DNA from: Streptomyces spectabilis
GTDB taxonomy: Bacteria > Actinomycetota > Actinomycetes > Streptomycetales > Streptomycetaceae
Direction of reading: 5' to 3'
NCBI RefSeq assembly: GCF_008704795.1
Contig: NZ_CP023690.1
Coordinates: 7,636,501 to 7,700,500 of the forward strand
Length of the DNA stretch: 64,000 bases
How positions within the stretch are numbered: the stretch's first letter is position 1; the number at the start of each line of letters is the position of its first letter. The translations under genes and the position numbers were made by a program. The notes beneath the pieces were generated by a model that was given only the letters and a program-made list of their open reading frames with translations, was not told where the DNA came from and searched no databases. Shown piece by piece: positions 9,493-18,044 of this stretch.

Positions 9493-10539
9493 GTGACCGC
9501 ACACCCGTCGCACGCCTGGCACGTCTACACCGGCGGCCGCACCCCGCACGACCGCGTCGACCTGCTGCCCGACCCGCCGCCCTGGCGGCGCTTCACCGGC
9601 GGCCCGCCGCTGCCCACCCCGCCCGGCGACAGCGGCAACCAGCACGCCGCAGTCAGCTACCGCCCCGGCGACGACGCCGTCCGCCAGGTCAACGCCGCCC
9701 TCTACCTGCGCAGACCGCTCCTGGTCACCGGCGCCCCCGGCACCGGCAAGTCCTCCCTCGCCTACGCCGTCGCCCATGAACTCGGGCTCGGCAAGGTCCT
9801 GCACTGGCCCATCACCAGCCGGGTCACCCTGCGCGACGGCCTGTACGCGTACGACCCGCTGACGCGCCTGTACGCCGCCGAGCGCGGCCGCGACGGCGCG
9901 GCGGGACCCGCGGCGGCCGACGACATCGGCGACTATCTGCGCCTCGGCCCGCTCGGCACCGCCCTGCTGCCCTACGCCCGCCCCCGGGTGCTGCTCATCG
10001 ACGAGATCGACAAGAGCGACATCGACCTGCCGAACGACCTCCTCACCATCTTCGAGAAGGGGTCCTACGAACTCGTCGAGCTGGCCCGGCGCGCCCGGCC
10101 CACCGCCGAGGTGATGACGGCCGACAGCACCACGGACCGCGTGGAGATCCGCGACGGCACCGTCACCTGCCGCGCCTTCCCCTTCGTGGTCATGACCAGC
10201 AACGGCGAGCGCGAGTTCCCGCCCGCCTTCCTGCGCCGCTGCGTGACCGTGGACCTGAAGCAGCCCGCCACGGTCGAGGAGCTGACCGCGATCGTCGGCG
10301 AACACCTCGGCGCGGTCGTCGGCGACGGCTCGGGAGCGCTGCCCGAGGGCGCGCACGACGTGATCCGGCGCTTCTTCGACCGGCGCGGCGGCGGGCTGCT
10401 CGCCAACGACCAGCTCCTGAACGCCATCTACATGTGCCACCACGCGGCCTTCAGCGAACCGCCGGAGTCCGTACGGAAGCTGGCCGAGCAGGTCGCCCCG
10501 TACCTGAGCGACGAGGCGACCGGCGCCGATGACGCTTGA
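9493..10539 (+). CDS. MoxR-type AAA+ ATPase
   Basis: Codes for 348 residues. The AAA+ elements are complete: Walker A GAPGTGKSSLAYA (about residues 79-91), Walker B VLLIDEIDKSDIDLPNDLL, sensor 1 FPFVVMTSNGEREFPPAFLRRC with the arginine finger pair. MoxR proteins act with vWA-domain partners as chaperone-like remodelers. The GTG start is one base after the protease stop. Its 3' end overlaps the next gene by 11 bases, giving obligate co-translation. It is the NTPase of the predicted ternary conflict system. Confidence 0.9.
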   Translation: MTAHPSHAWHVYTGGRTPHDRVDLLPDPPPWRRFTGGPPLPTPPGDSGNQHAAVSYRPGDDAVRQVNAALYLRRPLLVTGAPGTGKSSLAYAVAHELGLGKVLHWPITSRVTLRDGLYAYDPLTRLYAAERGRDGAAGPAAADDIGDYLRLGPLGTALLPYARPRVLLIDEIDKSDIDLPNDLLTIFEKGSYELVELARRARPTAEVMTADSTTDRVEIRDGTVTCRAFPFVVMTSNGEREFPPAFLRRCVTVDLKQPATVEELTAIVGEHLGAVVGDGSGALPEGAHDVIRRFFDRRGGGLLANDQLLNAIYMCHHAAFSEPPESVRKLAEQVAPYLSDEATGADDA

Positions 10540-13500
10540 CCGGCTGCGCGCCGCCCTTGAGGCCCTCGGCCCGCCGGTCACGCCCCTCGAGCTCGCGGAG
10601 ATGCTCTGGCTCGCCCGCGTGCTGCCCGAGGCCTCCGGGAGCGCGGACGGCCCCCCGCCGCGCCCGGGCGGGGCAGGGCCGCCGCCGGACGCGCTCACGC
10701 CGGGCGGCGCCCGCGACCCGGAGCACCGCCCCCGGCCCCGGCGGCGGCCCGAAGGCGCCGCCGCGGAGGAGGCCGAGCCGGCCGGCGGGCGGCCCCTGCA
10801 CCTGCCGCGCGGTGCCGCACGGCCCGGCACCGACGCCGACGACGTGCTCGTGCCCGCCCCGCAGGCGCTGCGCCACGAACTCGCCATCCAGCGCGCCCTG
10901 CGCCCCCTCAAGCGGCGCGTGCCGGACGCCCGCCGCCGCGTCCTGGACGAGGACGCCACCGCCGCGCGCGCCGCCGAGCGCGCCGGACGCCGCCCCTGGG
11001 CGCCCGTCCTGGTGCCCGCCGCCGAGCGCCCGCTGCGCCTTGCCCTGGTCGTCGACACCGGCTCCGCCATGGCCGTGTGGCGGCCGTTGGCGGGCGAACT
11101 GCGGGCGGCCCTGGCGCGCACGGGCGCGTTCCGCGACGTCCGCCTCTGGTACGCCGCCGACCTCGGCACCCGCGTCGGCCTGCGGTCCTCGCCCGGCCGC
11201 CCGGCCGTGCCGGCCGCCGCCGCGGTCGACCCCACGGGGCGTCAGCTGACCCTGGTCCTCAGCGACTGCTCGGGCCCCCACTGGTGGGCGGGGCGCGCGG
11301 GGCGGGCCCTGCACACCTGGGCGCGGCGCGGGCCCACCGCCGTCCTGCAGCCGCTGCCCGAACGCCTCTGGCGGCGCACCGCGGCCCCCACCGTGCCAGG
11401 GCGGGCGAGCGCGGCACGGGCCCTCGCTCCGAACGCCGCGCTCCGCTTCATCCCGCACCACGGCCGCGCCCACCGCCCCGCCGGGGCCCTGCCCGTGCCC
11501 GTCCTCGAACTCGCGCCGGAGTGGCTGGCCGACTGGGCGGCCCTGGTGGCGGCGGTGGGCGACCGCCCCCGCGACACCGCCGTCACCTACGTCGGCCCCG
11601 CCCCGCCCGCCCTCGCCGCCCCCCTCCCCGACGAGGGCGGCCTGCCGATCGCCGAGCGGGTCCTGCGCTTCCAGCTCGCCGCGTCCGGCACGGCCGCGGG
11701 GCTCGCCGCGCACGTGGCCCTGTCGGTGCCCGCGCTGCCCGTGATGCGGCTCATCCAGCAGCGCGTCACCCCCGGCTCCCGGCCGAGCGACCTCGCCGAG
11801 GTCCTGCTCAGCGGCCTCCTGGAACCCGTCGACCTGGAGCGCGGCCTCTACGACTTCGTCCCCGGTGCCCGCGCCGCCCTCATCGAGACCCTGCCGCGCC
11901 CCGAGTCCCTGGCCGTCACCGACCTCCTCACCCGCATCGGCGAGGAGATAGCGGCCCGCGCGGGCTCGGCGGCCCGCTCCTTCCCCGCGGTCGTCCCCGT
12001 CGCGGACGGCACGGGCACCAGGGGGCTGGGCGCGGCGGGGGAACCGTTCGCGCTGGTCAGCGAGGAGGCGCTGGGGGTGTTGCGGGGGCGGGCGATCCGG
12101 GTGGCGGAGCGGCCTGCGGGCGGGCCGGCCGCTTCCCCCGCACCGCGGGCCCTACCGGATGCGCGCGTCCTGACGAACCTTCCGCCACCGAGGGAGTTCG
12201 TGGGCCGGGCCGCGGAACTCCGGCACGTGGACGAGGCGCTGAGCGCCCCCGGCCCGCACGCCGACAGGCCCCGTGCGCTCGTCGTGCACGGAAAGGCCGG
12301 CGTGGGCAAGTCGGCGCTGGCCGCGCGGTGGGGCGCCGCGGCCTGCTCGTCGCTGTCCTCGGTGTGGTGGCTGACGGCCCGCTCGCCGGGCGACCTGGTC
12401 GACGGGCTCGCGGACCTGGCCCGGATCCTGTCCCCCTCCGCCACGGACGCCGTGACGAGGGAGCAGACGAGCCAGTGGGCCGTCCGTTGGCTGGCGGAGC
12501 ACGACGACTGGGCGCTCGTTCTCGACGACGCGGAGAACCCGGCCGACGTCGCCGCGCTCCTGGAGCGGCTCGGCACGGGCGGCCGCGTCCTGGTCACCAG
12601 CAGGCGGGCCCATGGTTGGGAGGGTGTCGGTCCGCTCCTCGAACTGGGCACTCCGGACCCCGCGGAGGCCGTCGAACTGCTCCGCGCCCAGGCGGGTACG
12701 GACATGCTGGAGGGTGACGCGCGCAGCCTCGCCGAAGCGCTCGGAAACCTGCCGCTCGCCCTGTCGACGGCGGCCGCATACATGACACGGGAGGGGGTGT
12801 CCCCGGCCCAGTACCTGATGCGCCTCGAACGTGCTCGGGCCCGCCCGGGCGGGGGTCGGCATCTCGTCGGCGACGCCGTCCGCACGTCCCTGCGCACCGT
12901 GGACGACCCCTCGGCACGCCGCGTCATGAACGTCCTCGCCTGCCTCGCCCCCGCGCCGGTCCCGCTGGGCCTTGCGGCCGACGTCGCCGCGCTCGAAACA
13001 CTGGCGGAGCTCGGCCTCGTCAGCGCCGACCACGACACGCTGCGGATGCACCCCCTGGTGCACGAGTTCCTCAACGAGCCGGACGAGAGCGACCCGTGGC
13101 GCGGCCCGGCGGCCGTGCGGGCCGCGCGACTCGAAGCCGCGGACCTCCTGGACGGCGCGCTGCCCTCGGACACCGAGGACCCCGCCACCTGGCCGCGCTG
13201 GCAGGTCCTGCTGCCGCACATCGACCACATGGCCGAGCGGATCGCGGAGCAGGACGACAGCCCGCGTTTCGTCCACGTCCTCGAGGAAGCCGCGGAGTAT
13301 GTCATCGGGCAGGGGCAGGTGGAGCGCGGCATCGTCATGCTGCGGCGCGCGGTGCAGGGGAGGGAGCGCGAGGGCGGATTCCCGGCAGGCTTGCGGACGA
13401 CCCGGCGGCTCGTGAGCGCGTTGCGGCGGGCGGGCCGCCTCGAGGAGGCCGTGCGCCGGTGCGAGGACGCCGCGCGCTGGCCGGTCACCCCCGACCACCC

Positions 13501-14836
13501 GGACGTCCTCCTGCTCCGGGTCGAACTCGTCGCGCTGAAGCACCAGTCGGGCGAGGCGGATGTGGCGTGGCAGCAGTTCACGAAGCTGTACACGTTCGCT
13601 CTCCACGCGCCCCGCAGGGCCTCCCCCGATCTGTTCGTCCCCTGCGCGGCCGTCGCGGGCCTGGCCCTGACCCTCGGGGAGCCGCGCATGGCCGTGCAGC
13701 TGTACGAGGCGACACTGGCGGCGGTCCGGCGGGAGTTGGGGGAGGACCACCCGGACACCCTGGCCGTCCGGGGCCGCCTCGCCGCCGCCCTGTACGCGGT
13801 GGGCGAGCGGGGGCGGGCCTCCCGCGAGGGCACGCAGGTCCTCGTCGACCTCACCCGCGTCTTCGGGGCGGACCACCCCCGGGTGATCAGCGCGCTCAGC
13901 GACGTCGCCCACGCCCTGGAGGGCACGGAGGACGGGTTGCCCGACGCCGTGAACGCGTACGCGGAGGCCCTGCGGCGCAGCCGCGCGGCGCGCGGCGAGG
14001 CGCACCCGGAGACACAGCGCCTGTGGGACCACCTCTTCGACGCCGAGGTGCGGGCCGGGAACCGGGCGAGCGCCGTCGAGGTGGCGGAGGAGTGGCGGTC
14101 CGCGGCGGCGGAGGCGCTGGGGGCGCACCACCGTGCCACCCTGCGCGCGTCCGCGCGCCTGGCCCGCGCGTACGGGGCGAACGGCGACTGGAGCCTGGCC
14201 GTTTCGACGTACGAGCGCACGCTGGAGCTCCAGCGCGAGACGCTCGGGGAGGACTCCCCGGAGACCTGGGAGTCGTACGACCGCCTCGCCGCGCTCTTCG
14301 CGGAGGTGGGCAACGAGGACCGGGCACTGCCCCTGTACGAGCGGGCGCTGCGCGCGCGGCGGGAGAGCCTGGGGGAGGGGCACGAGGAGACCCTGGCCGC
14401 GCTCGACCGCACGGCCGTCGCGCTCCTCGGCGCCGGACGCCACGGCAGGGCCGTCGAGTTGCTCGACCGCGCGCTGGACGTCCGCCGCCGCGTGCTCGGT
14501 GAGGCGCACACCGACGTACTCAAGACGTACAACTATCTGGGGTACGCGCACCTGGAGGCGGGGGATCCCGCGCGGGCCGTCATCACGTACGGCACCGCTC
14601 TGCGCGGATGCGCGGAGCTGTTCGGTGAGGCGGACTCCCGCACCGTGGCGATGATCAGGAACCTCGTCGAGGCGCATCTCTCCGGAGGCGGCCGCCTCGG
14701 GGCCGTCGAGGTCCTGGAACACGCGGTGGCCGCCCTCACGCCCGCACTCGGCGCGGACCACCGCGACGTCCGCGCCCTCAAGGACGAACTGGCCCGGCTG
14801 CGCCCCCGGGAGACCGGGGGCGCAGCCGGGCCCTGA
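10529..14836 (+). CDS. SAV_2336-type (vWA-like) / NB-ARC STAND ATPase / tetratricopeptide protein, FxsT-like
   Basis: Codes for 1,435 residues. Residues about 1-520 are a SAV_2336-like region; its core (LVVDTGSAMAVW near 171, then LTLVLSDCSGP near 240) looks like a von Willebrand A fold with a degenerate metal site: DTGSA replaces DxSxS. Residues about 545-900 are an NB-ARC STAND NTPase with P-loop GKAGVGKSALAARWG (near 588), a Walker B strand (DDWALVLDDAEN) and a winged-helix segment ending MHPLVHEFLNEP. Residues about 940-1425 are tetratricopeptide repeats (repeated LGEDHPDTLAVRGRLA-type units). The layout matches the TPR protein of FxSxx-COOH systems, but no FxSxx peptide or partner radical-SAM gene adjoins it. 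Confidence 0.87.
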   Translation: MTLDRLRAALEALGPPVTPLELAEMLWLARVLPEASGSADGPPPRPGGAGPPPDALTPGGARDPEHRPRPRRRPEGAAAEEAEPAGGRPLHLPRGAARPGTDADDVLVPAPQALRHELAIQRALRPLKRRVPDARRRVLDEDATAARAAERAGRRPWAPVLVPAAERPLRLALVVDTGSAMAVWRPLAGELRAALARTGAFRDVRLWYAADLGTRVGLRSSPGRPAVPAAAAVDPTGRQLTLVLSDCSGPHWWAGRAGRALHTWARRGPTAVLQPLPERLWRRTAAPTVPGRASAARALAPNAALRFIPHHGRAHRPAGALPVPVLELAPEWLADWAALVAAVGDRPRDTAVTYVGPAPPALAAPLPDEGGLPIAERVLRFQLAASGTAAGLAAHVALSVPALPVMRLIQQRVTPGSRPSDLAEVLLSGLLEPVDLERGLYDFVPGARAALIETLPRPESLAVTDLLTRIGEEIAARAGSAARSFPAVVPVADGTGTRGLGAAGEPFALVSEEALGVLRGRAIRVAERPAGGPAASPAPRALPDARVLTNLPPPREFVGRAAELRHVDEALSAPGPHADRPRALVVHGKAGVGKSALAARWGAAACSSLSSVWWLTARSPGDLVDGLADLARILSPSATDAVTREQTSQWAVRWLAEHDDWALVLDDAENPADVAALLERLGTGGRVLVTSRRAHGWEGVGPLLELGTPDPAEAVELLRAQAGTDMLEGDARSLAEALGNLPLALSTAAAYMTREGVSPAQYLMRLERARARPGGGRHLVGDAVRTSLRTVDDPSARRVMNVLACLAPAPVPLGLAADVAALETLAELGLVSADHDTLRMHPLVHEFLNEPDESDPWRGPAAVRAARLEAADLLDGALPSDTEDPATWPRWQVLLPHIDHMAERIAEQDDSPRFVHVLEEAAEYVIGQGQVERGIVMLRRAVQGREREGGFPAGLRTTRRLVSALRRAGRLEEAVRRCEDAARWPVTPDHPDVLLLRVELVALKHQSGEADVAWQQFTKLYTFALHAPRRASPDLFVPCAAVAGLALTLGEPRMAVQLYEATLAAVRRELGEDHPDTLAVRGRLAAALYAVGERGRASREGTQVLVDLTRVFGADHPRVISALSDVAHALEGTEDGLPDAVNAYAEALRRSRAARGEAHPETQRLWDHLFDAEVRAGNRASAVEVAEEWRSAAAEALGAHHRATLRASARLARAYGANGDWSLAVSTYERTLELQRETLGEDSPETWESYDRLAALFAEVGNEDRALPLYERALRARRESLGEGHEETLAALDRTAVALLGAGRHGRAVELLDRALDVRRRVLGEAHTDVLKTYNYLGYAHLEAGDPARAVITYGTALRGCAELFGEADSRTVAMIRNLVEAHLSGGGRLGAVEVLEHAVAALTPALGADHRDVRALKDELARLRPRETGGAAGP

Positions 14837-14851
14837 TTCCGCTCGCGCGCC

Positions 14852-15685
14852 CTACGCGACGTGGAAGTCCGCCGGGTCGGGGCCGATCCGCCGGTCCTCG
14901 TTCAGCGCGCTGATCGCCGCCATGTCCTCCGGGTCGAGCTCGAAGTCGAACACCGTGATGTTCTCCTCGATGCGGGAGGGGGTCACCGACTTGGGGATGA
15001 CCACGTTGCCCAGCTGGAGGTGCCAGCGCAGGACGACCTGCGCCGGGCTGCGGCCGTGCTTCTGGGCGATCGCGACGATGGCCGGGACCTCCAGGAGCCC
15101 CTTGCCCTGGCCGAGCGGCGACCAGGCCTCGGTGGCGATGCCCTGCTCCGCGTGGTACTCGCGGGAGGCGCGCTGCTGGAGGTGCGGGTGCAGCTCGATC
15201 TGGTTCACCGCCGGGATCACCGACGTGGCGTCGATGAGGCGCTCCAGGTGCTCCGGAAGGAAGTTGGAGACGCCGATCGACTTGGCGCGGCCGTCCGCGA
15301 GGATCTTCTCGAAGGCCTTGTACGTGTCGATGTACGTGCCCTTGTCCGGCATCGGCCAGTGGATCAGATACAGATCGACGTAGTCGAGGCCGAGCTTGCC
15401 CAGGGACTCGTCGAACGCCTGGAGCGTCGAGTCGTATCCCTGCGCGCTGTTCCAGAGCTTCGTGGTGACGAAGAGCTCCTCGCGGGCGACGCCGGAGGCC
15501 GCGATGGCCTTGCCGGTGCCCGTCTCGTTCTCGTACACGGCCGCCGTGTCGATGCTGCGGTACCCGGCCTCCAGGGCCGTCGCGACCGCCCGCTCCGCCT
15601 CGTCGTCCGGCACCTGCCAGACGCCGAAGCCGAGCTGGGGCATCTCGATGCCGTTGTTCAGGATGATCGGGGGGACCTTGCTCAC
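14852..15685 (-). CDS. Aldo/keto reductase
   Basis: Codes for 277 residues of an NADPH-dependent AKR (2,5-diketo-gluconate reductase-like). The tetrad is visible: Asp in SIDTAAVYENE (with Tyr), Lys in VTTKLWN, and His in LIHWPMP. IPKSVTPSRIEEN is the NADPH-binding signature near the C-terminus. A GTG start (MSKVPPIILNNG) is used. It converges on the large STAND gene (15-base gap) and diverges from the pqq operon. Its proximity to a PQQ and uronate-type gene set suggests, without proof, reduction of sugar-derived keto compounds. Confidence 0.92.
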   Translation of the reverse strand: MSKVPPIILNNGIEMPQLGFGVWQVPDDEAERAVATALEAGYRSIDTAAVYENETGTGKAIAASGVAREELFVTTKLWNSAQGYDSTLQAFDESLGKLGLDYVDLYLIHWPMPDKGTYIDTYKAFEKILADGRAKSIGVSNFLPEHLERLIDATSVIPAVNQIELHPHLQQRASREYHAEQGIATEAWSPLGQGKGLLEVPAIVAIAQKHGRSPAQVVLRWHLQLGNVVIPKSVTPSRIEENITVFDFELDPEDMAAISALNEDRRIGPDPADFHVA

Positions 15686-15930
15686 GGGCTCTCGATCCTT
15701 ATGCGTCGATGGGTGGTACGTCCATGGTCAACGATCAGGGGCCGTGCCGCATTCCTGGCGTGGGACCCGGGCTCCGGGCGGCCCTCGGAGAATGGCCGGA
15801 TATGGCTCCGACCTCATCGGTCCGAACCATTGACCGCGTCCCGTCATGCCGCGACTCTGTTGCACGTCACTGAACGCAGGCCATCCATGTGAACACCCTA
15901 CGCACACCGATGGTGGTGTATCCCAGTGGC

Positions 15931-15954
15931 TCCTGAACCCCCACTTCTTCAGGA
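15931..15954 (+). promoter_or_regulatory. Hairpin overlapping the ribosome-binding region of pqqA
   Basis: TCCTGAA (15931-15937) is perfectly complementary to TTCAGGA (15948-15954), leaving a 10-base loop. The right arm overlaps the AGGAAGG purine tract 12 bases before the pqqA ATG, so folding could hide part of the ribosome site. The 284-base space between the AKR gene and pqqA shows no other clear structure. Confidence 0.4.
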
Positions 15955-15969
15955 AGGCAGGACACGCCC

Positions 15970-16101
15970 ATGAACACCCACGACAAGGAGACGTCGGACC
16001 TTCCCCCCGGCCCGACCGACCGCACCGCCTGGCAGACCCCCGAGTACACGGTCGTCGAGACCTCGCTCGAGGTCACCGCGTACCGCCTCGCCGACCGGTA
16101 A
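15970..16101 (+). CDS. pqqA: PQQ precursor peptide PqqA
   Basis: A 43-residue peptide. The essential Glu-x3-Tyr motif (EVTAY, Glu34 and Tyr38) is present near the C-terminus, and the C-terminal half (WQTPEYTVVETSLEVTAYRL) matches known PqqA peptides. PqqE links the Glu and Tyr side chains, and the two residues become the PQQ backbone. The N-terminal half is Pro/Asp-rich and variable. It is too short for routine gene callers. It lies 9 bases upstream of pqqB in the same direction. Confidence 0.9.
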   Translation: MNTHDKETSDLPPGPTDRTAWQTPEYTVVETSLEVTAYRLADR

Positions 16102-16110
16102 GCACCGGCC

Positions 16111-17025
16111 GTGCTGCTCCAGGTGCTCGGCACCGCGGCGGGCGGCGGGCTGCCCCAGTGGAACTGCGCGTGCCCCGGCTGTGCCGGGGCCCGTGCCCAC
16201 CCCGGACGCCGCCGACGCCACGCATCGCTCGCCGTCCGCGCGGGCCCGGGCCGCTGGTACCTCGTCAACGCGACGCCCGACATCGGCGAGCAGATCGAGG
16301 AGTGCCCGGGACTGCTGCCCGGCCCCGGGGCCGACGTCCGCCGTTCGCCGCTCGCGGGCGTCCTGCTCACCGACGCGGAGCTCGACCACACCCTCGGCAT
16401 CGCCCGGCTGCGGGAGGCCCGCGACGGCGTGGACGTGTGCGCCACCGCGCCGGTGCTCCGCGCCGTCCGCGAGCGACTCGGCCTCGGGGCCGTGCTCGGC
16501 CCCTACACCACGGTCCGCTGGCGCGAGCTGACCGGCGCGCGAACGCCTCTGGGCGAGGGGGCGGAGGTCACCGTCGACGCGGTGCCCGTTTCAGCCAAGC
16601 GCCCGCGCTACGCGGCCGACGCCACGGGCCCGGCCGCCGAAGGGGACGCCTGGTCCGTCGCCCTGCGCCTGCGCGACACCGGCACGGGCGCCACCGCCTT
16701 GTACGCCCCGGCGCTCGCCGCCTGGACCGACGCCTTCGAGGACGCCGCCCGCGAGGCCGACGTCGTCATTGTCGACGGCACCTTCTGGGACGACGAGGAG
16801 CCGCTGCGGTCCGGGTTCTCACGCACCACCGCCACCGGGATGGGCCATCTGCCGATCACCGGTCCGGGTGGCACCGCGCACCGGCTGGCACGCCTGCCGG
16901 GCCGCTGTCTGTACACGCATCTGAACAATACGAACCCCCTCGGGGACCCCGGCGCCGAGCAGCACAAGCACCTCGCCGACCAGGGACTCGACGTCGCGGC
17001 GGAGCGGATGGTGATCGAGCTGTGA
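16111..17025 (+). CDS. pqqB: PqqB, metallo-beta-lactamase-fold protein of PQQ synthesis
   Basis: Codes for 304 residues with a GTG start. It has the PqqB zinc-knuckle-like motif WNCACPGC (Cys19, Cys21, Cys24), the hydrolase-fold strand LLTDAELDHTLGI, and the C-terminal YTHLNNTNP, which together distinguish PqqB from general MBL enzymes. PqqB hydroxylates the cross-linked Glu-Tyr intermediate. The stop TGA overlaps the GTG of pqqC (GTGA). Confidence 0.93.
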   Translation: MLLQVLGTAAGGGLPQWNCACPGCAGARAHPGRRRRHASLAVRAGPGRWYLVNATPDIGEQIEECPGLLPGPGADVRRSPLAGVLLTDAELDHTLGIARLREARDGVDVCATAPVLRAVRERLGLGAVLGPYTTVRWRELTGARTPLGEGAEVTVDAVPVSAKRPRYAADATGPAAEGDAWSVALRLRDTGTGATALYAPALAAWTDAFEDAAREADVVIVDGTFWDDEEPLRSGFSRTTATGMGHLPITGPGGTAHRLARLPGRCLYTHLNNTNPLGDPGAEQHKHLADQGLDVAAERMVIEL

Positions 17026-17765
17026 GCACAGCCACCCTGGACGGCACGGTGTCCGGCGAGCGCGAGCCGTGGACGGCGGACGAACTCACCGAGCGGCTGC
17101 GGGCCGTCTCCGCCGAGCGCTACCACGACCGCCACCCCTTCAACGTCCGGATGCACGAGGGCGACCTCAGCCCCGGCGAACTGCGCCGCTGGATCGCCAA
17201 CCGGTTCCACTACCAGCGCCACATCCCCGTCAAGGACGCCCTGATCCTGGCCAAGTTCGACGACCCGGGCCTGCGCCGCGGCTGGCTGCGGCGGATCCGC
17301 GACCACGACGGCGAGCGCCCTGGCGACGGCGGCATCGAGCGCTGGCTGCGGCTCGGCGAGGCGGCGGGACTCGGGCGCGACGAGCTGACGGACGCGTCCC
17401 GGACGCTGCCCGGGGTGCGGCTCGCCGTCGAGGGGTACGTCAACTTCTGCCGCCTGCGGCCCGCGCTCGACGCCGTGGCCGCCTCGCTCACCGAGCTGTC
17501 CGCGCCGGACCTGATGCGCACGCGGATCGCCGCCTTCGAGAAGCACTACCCGTGGATCGACACCGACGGACTCGCCTACTTCCGCGGCCGGGTGGAACAG
17601 GGCGGGCGTGACGGGCGGGAGGCCCTCGGCCTGGTCCGCGCCTGGGCGCGCACCCGCGAGCAGCAGGAGCGGGCCGTGGCCGCGCTCGCCTTCAAGTGCG
17701 ACGTGCTGTGGGCGCTCCTCGACGCCGTGGACCGGGGCCCCGCCGGGGCCGGAACGAAGGAGTGA
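17022..17765 (+). CDS. pqqC: PqqC, pyrroloquinoline-quinone synthase (oxidase)
   Basis: Codes for 247 residues, all-helical heme-oxygenase-like fold. The enzyme carries out the final eight-electron oxidation and ring closure without a metal cofactor. Recognisable segments are YHDRHPFNVRMHEGDL at the start, NRFHYQRHIPVKDALILAKF, and FEKHYPWIDTDGLAYFRGRV. GTG overlaps the pqqB stop by 4 bases. Length is typical for the family. Confidence 0.94.
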   Translation: MSTATLDGTVSGEREPWTADELTERLRAVSAERYHDRHPFNVRMHEGDLSPGELRRWIANRFHYQRHIPVKDALILAKFDDPGLRRGWLRRIRDHDGERPGDGGIERWLRLGEAAGLGRDELTDASRTLPGVRLAVEGYVNFCRLRPALDAVAASLTELSAPDLMRTRIAAFEKHYPWIDTDGLAYFRGRVEQGGRDGREALGLVRAWARTREQQERAVAALAFKCDVLWALLDAVDRGPAGAGTKE

Positions 17766-17771
17766 GCCGCC

Positions 17772-18044
17772 GTGAGTGACCTTCTGCGACTCGACTGGCG
17801 GCCCGTGCTCGCCCGCTCGGTGATGCTCCGGCACGACCGGGTGCGCGGTGTCGACCTGCTCGTCCTGCCCGAGCGGGTGGTGGTCCTCCGCGGCGCCGCC
17901 GGGAGCATCGTGGCCCTGTGCGACGGCGAGCGCGACGTGGAGGCGATCGTCGCGGAGCTCGCGCGCTGCCACCCCGGAGCCCCGGTCGCGGCCGAAGTGC
18001 CCGTGTTCCTGGAGCAGTTGCGGGACGAGGGGTGGCTGCGGTGA
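17772..18044 (+). CDS. pqqD: PqqD, PqqA-binding peptide chaperone
   Basis: Codes for 90 residues with a winged-helix RRE fold (RLDWRPVLARSVMLRHDRVRG, then LPERVVVLRGAAGSIVALCDGERDVEAI). PqqD holds the PqqA peptide and presents it to PqqE. GTG start; the stop overlaps the GTG of pqqE (GTGA), so the two are coupled. Separate pqqD and pqqE genes are the common arrangement. Confidence 0.93.
   Translation: MSDLLRLDWRPVLARSVMLRHDRVRGVDLLVLPERVVVLRGAAGSIVALCDGERDVEAIVAELARCHPGAPVAAEVPVFLEQLRDEGWLR

Noticed and set aside
12152..14761. Long antisense frame under the STAND gene
   Set aside because: The plus-strand gene has clear NB-ARC and TPR motifs; the antisense frame has none.
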